64,000 nucleotides of DNA, taken from assembly GCA_902569245.1 (NCBI GenBank), contig CACFTO010000001.1:76066-140065 (forward strand), read 5' to 3'. The notes below the pieces were generated by a model. The model searched no databases. It saw only the letters and a program-made list of their open reading frames with translations, and was not told the DNA's origin. Numbering within the stretch: position 1 is the first letter of the stretch; each line of letters starts with the position of its first letter. The translations under genes were made by a program, and so were the position numbers. Origin of the DNA: an uncultured Pelagibacteraceae bacterium (lineage in GTDB: Bacteria > Pseudomonadota > Alphaproteobacteria > Pelagibacterales > Pelagibacteraceae). Shown one piece after another: positions 20,193 to 29,158 of the stretch.

Positions 20193-20609
20193 ATGTCATT
20201 AAAAGGTAGTAAAACAGAGGAAAATTTAAAAGAAGCATTTGCTGGAGAAAGTCAAGCAAATAGAAGATATCTTTATTTTGCTCAAAAAGCGGATGTTGAA
20301 GGCTTTAACGATGTTGCAGCGGTATTTAGATCAACTGCAGAAGGTGAAACTGGACATGCTCATGGCCACTTAGAATATTTAGAAGAAGTAGGTGATCCAG
20401 CAACTGGTAAGCCAATTGGTGAAACAAAAGCCAATCTTGAGTCTGCAATTCAAGGTGAAACACACGAGTACACAGATATGTATCCTGGAATGGCTAAAAC
20501 AGCAAGAGACGAAGGTTTTGATGAAATAGCGGACTGGTTTGAGACTTTAGCAAAAGCTGAAAAATCACACGCAGGTAAATTTCAAAAGACTTTAGAAAGC
20601 ATCGCTTAA
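20193..20609 (+). CDS. Rubrerythrin-family diiron protein (no rubredoxin domain)
   Basis: [31 protein letters not shown] ... [15 protein letters not shown] ... [42 protein letters not shown]; preceded by GGAG SD. Confidence 0.93.
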   Translation: MSLKGSKTEENLKEAFAGESQANRRYLYFAQKADVEGFNDVAAVFRSTAEGETGHAHGHLEYLEEVGDPATGKPIGETKANLESAIQGETHEYTDMYPGMAKTARDEGFDEIADWFETLAKAEKSHAGKFQKTLESIA

Positions 20610-20615
20610 ACAAAA

Positions 20616-20645
20616 TTTGTGGACGAAGCCCCTCTCGTCCACAAA
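20616..20645 (+). other. Intercistronic hairpin without U-tract
   Basis: TTTGTGGACGA-agcccctc-TCGTCCACAAA, 11-bp perfect stem. Confidence 0.85.
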
Positions 20646-20665
20646 AACCATATTTAAAAAAATCT

Positions 20666-21991
20666 ATGAGTAAAGAAGGCAGCACACAAGCACCTAAAAG
20701 ACACCCATTAAAATTTAGAGATCCAGATTTTATAAATCCTGAAAAAATTGATCAGGAAATGAGAAGAGTATTTGATATCTGTCACGGATGTAGAAGATGC
20801 TTTAATTTGTGTGACAGTTTTCCAAAATTATTTGACTTTATAGATGAAACTGAAGGTGGCGAGGTATCAGATCTTTCAAGTGATAAGTTTAAACCTGTTG
20901 TAGATGCTTGCACTTTATGTGACATGTGTTTTATGACTAAGTGTCCTTATGTACCACCACATGAATTTGATTTAGATTTTCCACATTTAATGTTGAGATA
21001 TAGAACAGCCCAAAGAAAAAATGGTGATATATCAAAAACTGCTAACCAATTAACCCAAATTGATAGAAATTCTAAAATAGGAATATTTTTTAGCTTTTTT
21101 ATAAATTGGATCACCAACGTAAAAAATGTGTTTGCTAGAAAAGTTCTAGAATTTTTTACTGGAATAGACAAAAGAGTTATTTTACCAAAATATAATAAAG
21201 AAACATTTGCAAATTATTTTCAAAAATTTAAAAAAAATATTTTACCAAAACATAAAGAAAGAAAAGTTGTAATTTATTCCACATGTTTTGTTAATTTTAA
21301 TAAGAAAAAAACTGGAGAAGCAGCTTTAAAAGTACTTCATCATAATAATGTAGAAGTAGAGCACTCTTATGCAGGTTGTTGTGGTATGCCTTATCTGGAA
21401 CAAGCGGATTTAGATCAAGTTACAAAGCAAGCAGAGCTAGTCTCTAGAGAATTAATCAAATATGTCGAAAAAGATTATAAAGTAGTTACCTTAACAGCAA
21501 GTTGTGGATTGATGTTAAAGTTTGAATGGCCTCTATTAATGCCAAATGATGGAATAATTAAAAAACTTTCTCAAAATACCCTCGATATTGATGAGTATGT
21601 TATGGATATTGCAAATAAAGAGGGTTTAGTTGATGGTTTGAAAGAAATTGATGGAGGAGTAACAGTCCATAATGCTTGTCATGCTAGAGCACAAAATATG
21701 GGTAATAAGGCAAGAGATATGCTTAAATTAATTCCAAATATTAAATTAGATGTTGTTGAAAGATGCGCAGGTCATGGTGGAACCTTTGGTATTATGAAAG
21801 AAACTCATGATATAGCAAACAAGGTGGGCAAAACTACCGCAAGCACTGTTAAAAGAAAAAATAATAAGTATATGGCTTCTGACTGTCCGTTGGCTGGCAA
21901 ACATATTAAACAGTTAGCTGATGATACAAATATTGTTAATGATGAAGCTGTGCACCCAATTGAGATAGTTTCAAAAAGTTATGGATTATAG
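20666..21991 (+). CDS. GlpC/heterodisulfide-reductase-like (Fe-S)-binding protein (CCG domains)
   Basis: CHGCRRCFNLCDSFP, CTLCDMCFMTKCPYVPP, YAGCCGMPYLEQ, HNACHARAQNMG...VERCAGHGGTFG. Confidence 0.9.
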   Translation: MSKEGSTQAPKRHPLKFRDPDFINPEKIDQEMRRVFDICHGCRRCFNLCDSFPKLFDFIDETEGGEVSDLSSDKFKPVVDACTLCDMCFMTKCPYVPPHEFDLDFPHLMLRYRTAQRKNGDISKTANQLTQIDRNSKIGIFFSFFINWITNVKNVFARKVLEFFTGIDKRVILPKYNKETFANYFQKFKKNILPKHKERKVVIYSTCFVNFNKKKTGEAALKVLHHNNVEVEHSYAGCCGMPYLEQADLDQVTKQAELVSRELIKYVEKDYKVVTLTASCGLMLKFEWPLLMPNDGIIKKLSQNTLDIDEYVMDIANKEGLVDGLKEIDGGVTVHNACHARAQNMGNKARDMLKLIPNIKLDVVERCAGHGGTFGIMKETHDIANKVGKTTASTVKRKNNKYMASDCPLAGKHIKQLADDTNIVNDEAVHPIEIVSKSYGL

Positions 21992-22586
21992 AATGTCAAA
22001 AGAACAAAAAATTATTACAAAAGAAGATCTTCTACCTTTAGATGCGTATACAAAGGTTAGAAGACAGATGAGAAAAGAATTAGTCGAGTTTAAAAAGAAC
22101 AGAAGAATTCTTTTAGGGCCTTATGCAACATTTTATTTTGAATGTTATGAAACAATGATAGCCCAGGTTCAAGAAATGCTTTATATTGAAAAGGGTGGAG
22201 ATGAACAAATTGCAGATGAACTTGCTGCATATAATCCTTTAATCCCTAATGGAAAAGAATTAGTTGCCACTTTAATGTTTGAGATAGACAATCCGGTTAT
22301 AAGAGCAGAGTTTCTTGGAAAATTAGGTGGAGTCGAAAATAATATATATATTAAAGTTGGAGACGAAAAAATATATGCAATTCCAGAAATGGATGTAGAT
22401 AGAACTTCAGAGGATGGTAAAGCATCTTCAGTTCAATTTATTCATTTTAAATTTTCAGATGAGCAAGTAAATAATTTCAAAGACCAAAACAATTCAATTG
22501 AAGTAGGAATTGATCATAGGGAGTATTCGCACACAACTAAATTTTCTGAGGAAAACATTAAAGCACTATCTGCAGACTTTAATTAA
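21981..22586 (+). CDS. DUF3501 family protein
   Basis: ITKEDLLPLDAYTKVRRQMRKELVEFKKNRRILLGPYATFYFECYETMIAQVQEMLYIEKGG; third gene of rubrerythrin/Fe-S cassette. Confidence 0.85.
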   Translation: MDYRMSKEQKIITKEDLLPLDAYTKVRRQMRKELVEFKKNRRILLGPYATFYFECYETMIAQVQEMLYIEKGGDEQIADELAAYNPLIPNGKELVATLMFEIDNPVIRAEFLGKLGGVENNIYIKVGDEKIYAIPEMDVDRTSEDGKASSVQFIHFKFSDEQVNNFKDQNNSIEVGIDHREYSHTTKFSEENIKALSADFN

Positions 22587-23034
22587 CGATACCCCAAATG
22601 TTATCATCTTTCAAAATCCAACCTGAGTAATCGCCCGTTTTAATATTACACCATTTTTCTTCGCATTTAATAACTTTTAAAAGACGACCCTCATCCAATT
22701 TAGCTAATGGTTTGGAGTATTTTGTTGGGTTTTTAAATAAAATTTTCTCAGATTTGGTAATTATTGAGCGTGAATTCTTTAATTGAGAAATATGGATCCA
22801 ACCACTATTTTTTTTATGATCAATAACTCTTCTGAAATTTTCTTTTTTATCAATTACTTTTAGAGGTAATTCAATCATTTTATATACATATTTAATTGGA
22901 TAATCAAAGCTTGGACCATATCTAACATTTACTTTTTTATTTTTTAACATAAGAAAATAATTATTTTCTTTAGCAATAGATGAAAATGGTAATAGAAAAA
23001 GAAATGAAAGTATTAAATATTTTCGCATATACAT
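22579..23034 (-). CDS. SH3-like domain protein, secreted
   Basis: Signal peptide MRKYLILSFLFLLPFSSIA; KVNVRYGPSFDYPIKYVY and WCNIKTGDYSGWIL SH3-type repeats. Confidence 0.82.
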   Translation of the reverse strand: MYMRKYLILSFLFLLPFSSIAKENNYFLMLKNKKVNVRYGPSFDYPIKYVYKMIELPLKVIDKKENFRRVIDHKKNSGWIHISQLKNSRSIITKSEKILFKNPTKYSKPLAKLDEGRLLKVIKCEEKWCNIKTGDYSGWILKDDNIWGIVN

Positions 23035-23762
23035 CCTATTCTTTTTCTAAATAATACTTTCCTAAATTTAAGATTTAATAAATCTATTATTAAAATATTA
23101 GAATTTAAATTCTTTCCAACATTTAAAATTGTCTTCAAAACCTCATTAGCTTGTAGGCTTCCTGTAATTACTGCTGTTGTTCCCAATATACCATCTGTTT
23201 CACAATCCAAAACTCCTTCTGCTGGTTCCCCTTGGTAGAAACATTTCAAACATGGACTATTCTTTAAATTAAAATCGAATGTAAAAATATGTCCCTCAAA
23301 TTTACTTATAGCTCCAATAATAAGTTTTTTTTTATACTTTAACGAAAATTTATTTAAAAGAAATTTTGCTGTGAAATTATCAGTGCCATCAACAATAACA
23401 TCATACTGTTTCAGAATTTTTCCTAAATTTTTATCCTTTGCTTTAACTCTATATGTTTTTACTTTTGTCTTTTTATTAATTTTATTAATTTTTTTTTTTA
23501 AAATATTAACTTTATATTTTCCAACATCATCAGAATTGAACATAACTTGTCGATGTAAATTTGAAATACTCACTTTATCATGGTCCATCATACCAATTTC
23601 ACCAATACCTCCTCGTGAAAGTAAATCAATGACTGGTGTCCCTAAGCCTCCACACCCAACAACTAAAACTTTAGCATTTTGAATTTTCTTTTGACCTAAA
23701 ACTCCAACTTTTTTTAAAACAATCTGTCTTGAATATCGCTCTAGGTCCTTGTTACTAAACAT
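23013..23762 (-). CDS. ThiF/MoeB/HesA family adenylyltransferase (E1-like)
   Basis: RYSRQIVLKKVGVLGQKKIQNAKVLVVGCGGLGTPVIDLLSRGGIGEIGMMDHD. Confidence 0.92.
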   Translation of the reverse strand: MFSNKDLERYSRQIVLKKVGVLGQKKIQNAKVLVVGCGGLGTPVIDLLSRGGIGEIGMMDHDKVSISNLHRQVMFNSDDVGKYKVNILKKKINKINKKTKVKTYRVKAKDKNLGKILKQYDVIVDGTDNFTAKFLLNKFSLKYKKKLIIGAISKFEGHIFTFDFNLKNSPCLKCFYQGEPAEGVLDCETDGILGTTAVITGSLQANEVLKTILNVGKNLNSNILIIDLLNLKFRKVLFRKRIGCICENI

Positions 23763-23765
23763 TTA

Positions 23766-24203
23766 CTATTTACCAGTAGATCCAAATCCTCCAGACCCTC
23801 TGACTGTCTCTGGTAATTCATTTGTTTCTTCAATTTCTACTTTTAAAATAGGCAATAAAACCATTTGAGCAACTCTATCTTCATCATTGACAGTAAATTC
23901 GTTTTTACCATGGTTAAATAAAATAATTTTTAGCTCTCCTCTATAATCACTATCAATTGTGCCTGGTGTATTTAGCACACTAATGCTTGATTTTGCGGCA
24001 AGGCCAGATCTTGGTCTAATTTGAACCTCTGTATCTTCAGGAATTGCAATTGCAATGCCTGTTGGTATCAACATCGACTCATTTGGTTTAATTGTAATAG
24101 GTTCATCTACACATGCCATCAAATCCATACCCGAAGATCCACTAGTTTTATAACTTGGAAGTTTTGCTTTTTGGTTAAGTTTCTTAAATAAAACCTTCAC
24201 CAT
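23766..24203 (-). CDS. dut: dUTP diphosphatase
   Basis: SGSSGMDLMA, RPRSGLAAKSSISVLNTPGTIDSDYRGELKIIL, RGSGGFGSTGK. Confidence 0.97.
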   Translation of the reverse strand: MVKVLFKKLNQKAKLPSYKTSGSSGMDLMACVDEPITIKPNESMLIPTGIAIAIPEDTEVQIRPRSGLAAKSSISVLNTPGTIDSDYRGELKIILFNHGKNEFTVNDEDRVAQMVLLPILKVEIEETNELPETVRGSGGFGSTGK

Positions 24204-24206
24204 TAC

Positions 24207-25397
24207 TTAATTAAGCTCAGAGATAACTCTATCCACTATCTCAGATGCTATTAAAGATTTATTTTTCTTTAATAACTTTTCACTTTTTTTACTTTTATAA
24301 AATATAGAAACTTCATTATCATCAGAGTCAAAACCTATTGTTTTATCAGAAATATCATTTGCAATAATCCAATCACAATTTTTTTGGTCTAATTTTTTTT
24401 TTGAATTTATCTCAAGATTTTGTGATTCCGCTGCAAACCCAATTGTAATTTTTGGTCTTAGTGAATTATGATTTGATATATTTGATAAAATATCAATATT
24501 TTTTTCTAACTTTAGATCTAAATTTTCACTTTTTTTAATTTTTTCACTACTAATCTCTTTAACTTTAAAATCAGCTACCGCTGCATTAAAAATAGCAACA
24601 TCAGTTGGTAGATTGTTAAGAGTTTCCCTGAACATTTCTTTTGCAGTTTTAACTGAAATAAATTTTACTCCTTCAACTGGATCTAAATTTGTTTCTCCAG
24701 AAATAAGTGTTGTTTCAAAACCATTATCTCTTAATGATTTAGCTATTTCATAACCTTGTTTACCACTTGATTTATTAGTTATAAATCTTACCGGATCTAT
24801 AAACTCTTTAGTAGGTCCAGCTGTAACTAATGCCTTATATTTTTTATTTTTTTCAATATTCTTAAAATAATTTTCTAAAGTCCCTAATATATATGAAGGT
24901 TCTGACATTTTGCCTTTTCCATACTCTCCACAAGCCATATCCCCAATTTCAGGTCCAATTATCTTATAACCGTAACTTTTTAATTTTAATAAATTATCTT
25001 TAGTTGATTTGTGTTCCCACATTCTGACATTCATAGCTGGGACCAAAAACACTTGTTTATCAGATGCTAAAACGACAGTGCTAGCTAGGTCGTCAGTTAA
25101 ACCATAACTTAATTTTGATATTGTATTTGCAGTTGCAGGCACAATTAAAATTAAATCTGCCCATCTAGAGAGTGAAATATGATCCATTTCAGCTTCATTT
25201 TCTGCACTGAATATATCTTCATATACTTTTTCATGCGAAAGTGATGAAATAGACAGAGGTGTAACAAAGTTTTTACCACTCTTTGTAAGTATTGTTTTAA
25301 TACTTACATCTCTTTTTTTTAAACCTCTTATAACTTCTAAACTTTTGTAAGCAGATATTCCACCACATATGATTAGAAGTATTTTTTTATTTTTCAT
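24207..25397 (-). CDS. coaBC: Bifunctional phosphopantothenoylcysteine decarboxylase/phosphopantothenate--cysteine ligase
   Basis: GGISAYKSLEVIRGLKK, PAMNVRMWEH, TAGPTKEFIDPVRFITNKSSGKQGYEIA. Confidence 0.96.
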   Translation of the reverse strand: MKNKKILLIICGGISAYKSLEVIRGLKKRDVSIKTILTKSGKNFVTPLSISSLSHEKVYEDIFSAENEAEMDHISLSRWADLILIVPATANTISKLSYGLTDDLASTVVLASDKQVFLVPAMNVRMWEHKSTKDNLLKLKSYGYKIIGPEIGDMACGEYGKGKMSEPSYILGTLENYFKNIEKNKKYKALVTAGPTKEFIDPVRFITNKSSGKQGYEIAKSLRDNGFETTLISGETNLDPVEGVKFISVKTAKEMFRETLNNLPTDVAIFNAAVADFKVKEISSEKIKKSENLDLKLEKNIDILSNISNHNSLRPKITIGFAAESQNLEINSKKKLDQKNCDWIIANDISDKTIGFDSDDNEVSIFYKSKKSEKLLKKNKSLIASEIVDRVISELN

Positions 25398-25405
25398 GAG
25401 GAGAA

Positions 25406-26974
25406 TTAAAATACCAATAGGGTTAAAATTACAAGAGATAATAAGCCAATAATAGACTGGTTTCTAAATGACTTCATTTCTTCTTTTTTAGTATTTAATT
25501 CATTATAAGAGTTCGAATTTTGGGGTATTTGACCACTTGCAAGGTAATTAAGAGCTTGGTTTGCTTTATCCATTACTTCAGGTAAATTTGGAAGACGTTT
25601 TAATACCTCCACAGAATCTTTTAATGTTTCATTAATTGAATTTATAGGATCTTTAGTTTCTTTTAGCCATTTTTCCAGAACAGGTTTGGATGTTTCCCAT
25701 ATGTTTGTCTCAGGGTTTAATCTTCTTGCAACTCCTTCAACTACTACCATCGTTTTTTGTAACATAAGTAACTGAGGTTGGGTTTGCATATTAAATTTTT
25801 CGGTAACATCAAAAAGTTGTTTTAAAAGTTTTCCACCTGAAATATTTTTTATAGAATGTCCAAAAATTGGTTCACCAATTGATCTTAATGCTTGAGCAAG
25901 ATCATTGACAGGTACATTATTTGGGACTAGTCCTGCTGCAAGATGTACCTCCGCAACTTTTTTATAATCCCTTTGTATAAATCCAAATAAAATTTCAGCT
26001 AAAAACCTTTTACTTACATTATCTAGTCTTCCCATTATACCAAAATCTATGGGAACAATTTGACCACTATCATTTACAAAAATGTTTCCTTGATGCATAT
26101 CCGCGTGAAAAAAACCATCTCTTACAGCATGTCTTAAGAAATGTTGAATTATATCAGTGGCAATTTTTTTTGTATCAATTGATCTTTTTTCTAGCTCTTC
26201 TGTCTCTCTAATTGATACACCATCAATCCAATCAAGTGTCATTATATTTTCGCTTGTATAATCCCAATATATTTTAGGAACTTCAAAACCCACGTCATTT
26301 TTGGTATTTTCTGCATATTCGTTAGCTGCAGCGGCTTCAAATCTTAAATCCATCTCAAGACTGGTAATTTCTTTCAATAAAAAAACTACTTCAACAAGCT
26401 TTAATCGTTTAGTTTTTTTGATTAATGACTCAATGATATAAGCAAAAAGCATCAGAGCATCCACTTCTTCGTTAAAAATTTTTTTAATATCTGGTCTTAA
26501 TATTTTTATTGCTACGTTTTTAATAACTCCATTATCGTTAATTTGAGCTTTATGTACTTGAGCAATTGAGGCAGCTGCAACTGGCTCACTTATATTAATT
26601 ATTGAATTATATAGTTCATCACCCAAATCTTTTTTAATCATTTCTTTAGCTTTTGATTGTGAAAAAGGAGGAAGTTTATCTTGTAAATTTTCTAATTCCT
26701 TTGATAATTTATCTCCTATTATGTCAGGCCTTGTGGCTAAAAACTGGCCAAGTTTAATAAATGTTGTACCCATAGATGCTAATGAATTAGATAATTTTTC
26801 GCCTTCACTTAAATTATTAATTGACACATCTTTTTTAGTAAAGGAAAGGGAAAGTAATTTAAATATTACACTTATTAGTAAAGGTGGTTTATTAAATTTT
26901 GATAAAATACTTAAAACATCAGATTTAGCGAGTTTTCTACCGAGTTTAAATAATGTAATTAATCTTTTGAACAT
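25406..26974 (-). CDS. ubiB: UbiB-family protein kinase-like (ubiquinone biosynthesis)
   Basis: SMGTTFIKLGQFLATRPDIIG, PVAAASIAQVHKAQ, HADMHQGNIFV; start near MFKRLITLF (ORF opens at 26986). Confidence 0.94.
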   Translation of the reverse strand: MFKRLITLFKLGRKLAKSDVLSILSKFNKPPLLISVIFKLLSLSFTKKDVSINNLSEGEKLSNSLASMGTTFIKLGQFLATRPDIIGDKLSKELENLQDKLPPFSQSKAKEMIKKDLGDELYNSIINISEPVAAASIAQVHKAQINDNGVIKNVAIKILRPDIKKIFNEEVDALMLFAYIIESLIKKTKRLKLVEVVFLLKEITSLEMDLRFEAAAANEYAENTKNDVGFEVPKIYWDYTSENIMTLDWIDGVSIRETEELEKRSIDTKKIATDIIQHFLRHAVRDGFFHADMHQGNIFVNDSGQIVPIDFGIMGRLDNVSKRFLAEILFGFIQRDYKKVAEVHLAAGLVPNNVPVNDLAQALRSIGEPIFGHSIKNISGGKLLKQLFDVTEKFNMQTQPQLLMLQKTMVVVEGVARRLNPETNIWETSKPVLEKWLKETKDPINSINETLKDSVEVLKRLPNLPEVMDKANQALNYLASGQIPQNSNSYNELNTKKEEMKSFRNQSIIGLLSLVILTLLVF

Positions 26975-27678
26975 TATATTTTCCAACCAGAATGAATAGC
27001 AACTATTCCACCAGTTAAATTTCTATATGAACAATTTTTAAATTTATTTTGCTTCATTATATCTATCAATTCTTCCTGATTAACAAATTCTTCTATACTT
27101 TTGGTCAAATATTCATAAGGGTCTTTATCACCAACAACTGCTTTTCCTATGTAAGGAATTAATTTCGAGTAATTTTTGTATAAAAAGTCTAAATTTGAAT
27201 TTTGAATTTTTGAAAATTCTAAACACATATATCTTCCACCTGGTCTAAGAACTCTATAGGCTTCTGATAAAGATTTATCTAAATTTTTGGTATTTCGTAA
27301 ACCGAAACTAATTGTATAGAAATCAAAAGTATTATCTTCGAATGGCAACTTTTCAGCTTCTGCAGTAACCCAATTTATATTTTTATACTTGCTTAATCTT
27401 TTTTTTCCTTTTTCAATCATTTTGTTGTTCGAATCTGAAGAGGTAATTTCTCCATACTTATCTGTATAGTCTAAAAATAATTTTCCTAAATCACCAGTAC
27501 CACAAGCAACATCTAAATAATTTTTATTTTTAGTTGGATTCATCCAATTCATTAGGTTTTTTTTCCAAAGTCTATGAATTCCAAATGACATAAAATCGTT
27601 CATCAAGTCATATTTATCGTAGACTTTATTAAAAACTCCTTCGACGAGTCCTGCTTTATTTTGAAGATTTTGTTGCAT
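26974..27678 (-). CDS. ubiE: Ubiquinone/menaquinone biosynthesis methyltransferase
   Basis: VFNKVYDKYDLMNDFMSFGIHRLWKK, LDVACGTGDLGKLF, FGLRNTKNLDKSLSEAYRVLRPGGR. Confidence 0.96.
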   Translation of the reverse strand: MQQNLQNKAGLVEGVFNKVYDKYDLMNDFMSFGIHRLWKKNLMNWMNPTKNKNYLDVACGTGDLGKLFLDYTDKYGEITSSDSNNKMIEKGKKRLSKYKNINWVTAEAEKLPFEDNTFDFYTISFGLRNTKNLDKSLSEAYRVLRPGGRYMCLEFSKIQNSNLDFLYKNYSKLIPYIGKAVVGDKDPYEYLTKSIEEFVNQEELIDIMKQNKFKNCSYRNLTGGIVAIHSGWKI

Positions 27679-27711
27679 ATAAATTATATTAAGAAACTAA
27701 TATAGTATGAA

Positions 27712-28578
27712 ATGCCTGAATTACCAGAAGTAGAAATTGTCAAACAATCTTTAAATAAAAGTATTAAAGGAAAGGTTATTAATGAAATATTAATAAAAAA
27801 CAGAAATTTAAGGTTTAAGATCTCAAAAAATTTTGAAAAAAATATAGTAAAAAAAAAAATTATTAAAGTAGATAGGTTTTCAAAACATTTAATACTCAAA
27901 TTTGAGGATAGTTCTTATTTAATGATACATCTTGGGATGTCAGGAACTATTCATTTAATTAGCAAATCCAGAAAAAAAAATTCCATAACAAATACCAGTT
28001 TTTATCACTCTCCATTGTTACCTAAAAAGCATAATCATGTGGAAATGAAAATTGATAACTTAAAATTAATTTATAATGATCCAAGAAGATTTGGTTATTT
28101 TTCTTATTTTAAAAATGATAAAGAGATAAATAATAACTTTAGAAAATATGGGCCAGAACCTTTTGATCCATTGTTTGATAGAAATTATATTTTTAATTAT
28201 TTTAAAAATAAAAAAAAAAATATTAAAAATTTTTTAATTGATCAAAATTTTGTTTCAGGAATTGGTAATATTTATGCGAGTGAAATATTATTTTTATGTA
28301 AGATTTTACCATCTAAAGAGGTAAGTTCACTTAGTTTAAATGATTGCCAAAAAATTTCTCATTTTTCAAAAGTAGTTTTAAGAAAAGCAATTAAAAAAGG
28401 GGGATCGAGTATCAGAGATTTTATGAATACAAGTGGAGACCAAGGTTCTTTTCAAAAAAATTTTAATGTTTATCAAAGAGAAAATAAAAAATGTTTAAAA
28501 TATAGTTGCAAGGGAACAATACATAAAAAATTTATTTCAAATAGGTCTAGTTTTTTTTGTAATTTATGTCAAAAATAA
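27712..28578 (+). CDS. mutM: Formamidopyrimidine-DNA glycosylase
   Basis: MPELPEVEIVKQSL N-terminus, HLGMSGTIHLI, C-terminal zinc finger C...C...C..C. Confidence 0.97.
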   Translation: MPELPEVEIVKQSLNKSIKGKVINEILIKNRNLRFKISKNFEKNIVKKKIIKVDRFSKHLILKFEDSSYLMIHLGMSGTIHLISKSRKKNSITNTSFYHSPLLPKKHNHVEMKIDNLKLIYNDPRRFGYFSYFKNDKEINNNFRKYGPEPFDPLFDRNYIFNYFKNKKKNIKNFLIDQNFVSGIGNIYASEILFLCKILPSKEVSSLSLNDCQKISHFSKVVLRKAIKKGGSSIRDFMNTSGDQGSFQKNFNVYQRENKKCLKYSCKGTIHKKFISNRSSFFCNLCQK

Positions 28579-28590
28579 ACAATTATTGTA

Positions 28591-28619
28591 TTGACCCAAT
28601 CATTATCTGAAGATATACA
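28591..28619 (+). promoter_or_regulatory. Promoter of rpsT
   Basis: TTGACC (28591-28596), 17-bp spacer, TATACA (28614-28619); ATG at 28629. Confidence 0.7.
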
Positions 28620-28628
28620 CTCACGCTT

Positions 28629-28889
28629 ATGGCGAATACAAAATCAGCAATTAAACGTACTAGAAAAATTAAAAGACAAACCGCTGTTAACAGATCTAGA
28701 AAGAGCCGTTATAGAAATGCATTGAAAAAAATGAATTCTATAATCGAAAAAAAAGATAAAAAAGAAGCTTTAGCATTCCTCCCAAAGCTAAATTCTGAAT
28801 TAATGTCAATTGCAAAAACAGGTATTATTAAAAGGCAAAATGCCTCAAGGAATGTATCGAGAATTACAAAAAAAATTAATTCTTTATAA
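28629..28889 (+). CDS. rpsT: 30S ribosomal protein S20
   Basis: MANTKSAIKRTRKIKRQTAVNRSRKSRYRNALKK. Confidence 0.96.
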   Translation: MANTKSAIKRTRKIKRQTAVNRSRKSRYRNALKKMNSIIEKKDKKEALAFLPKLNSELMSIAKTGIIKRQNASRNVSRITKKINSL

Positions 28890-29158
28890 CAACTTCCAAT
28901 AAGTAAAAAATCTCTTTGTATACAACTTAAGCGTACAATTAGCATAAAAATTACCACATCTAAAAGTTTAATTTAAAAAATTACTAGATATAGATTTAGT
29001 AAAATTTTAAATTTTAAATTTTGTACTCGACTAGGTTGCAAAAAAATTTTTAAAAAAATTCAATCTAAAATTTATTCAATCATAAATTTTATTTATTTTT
29101 GTTTTTACAAATAAACTTATTGCAATAATTTTTTATAAGTCTTAAGTGGAATTCCTTC
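28890..29158. other. AT-rich intergenic region upstream of dnaA (dnaA promoter; possible origin region)
   Basis: About 270 bp non-coding in an otherwise packed genome, with TTTTAAA direct repeats (29001-29022); no canonical TTATNCACA found by eye. Confidence 0.4.
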
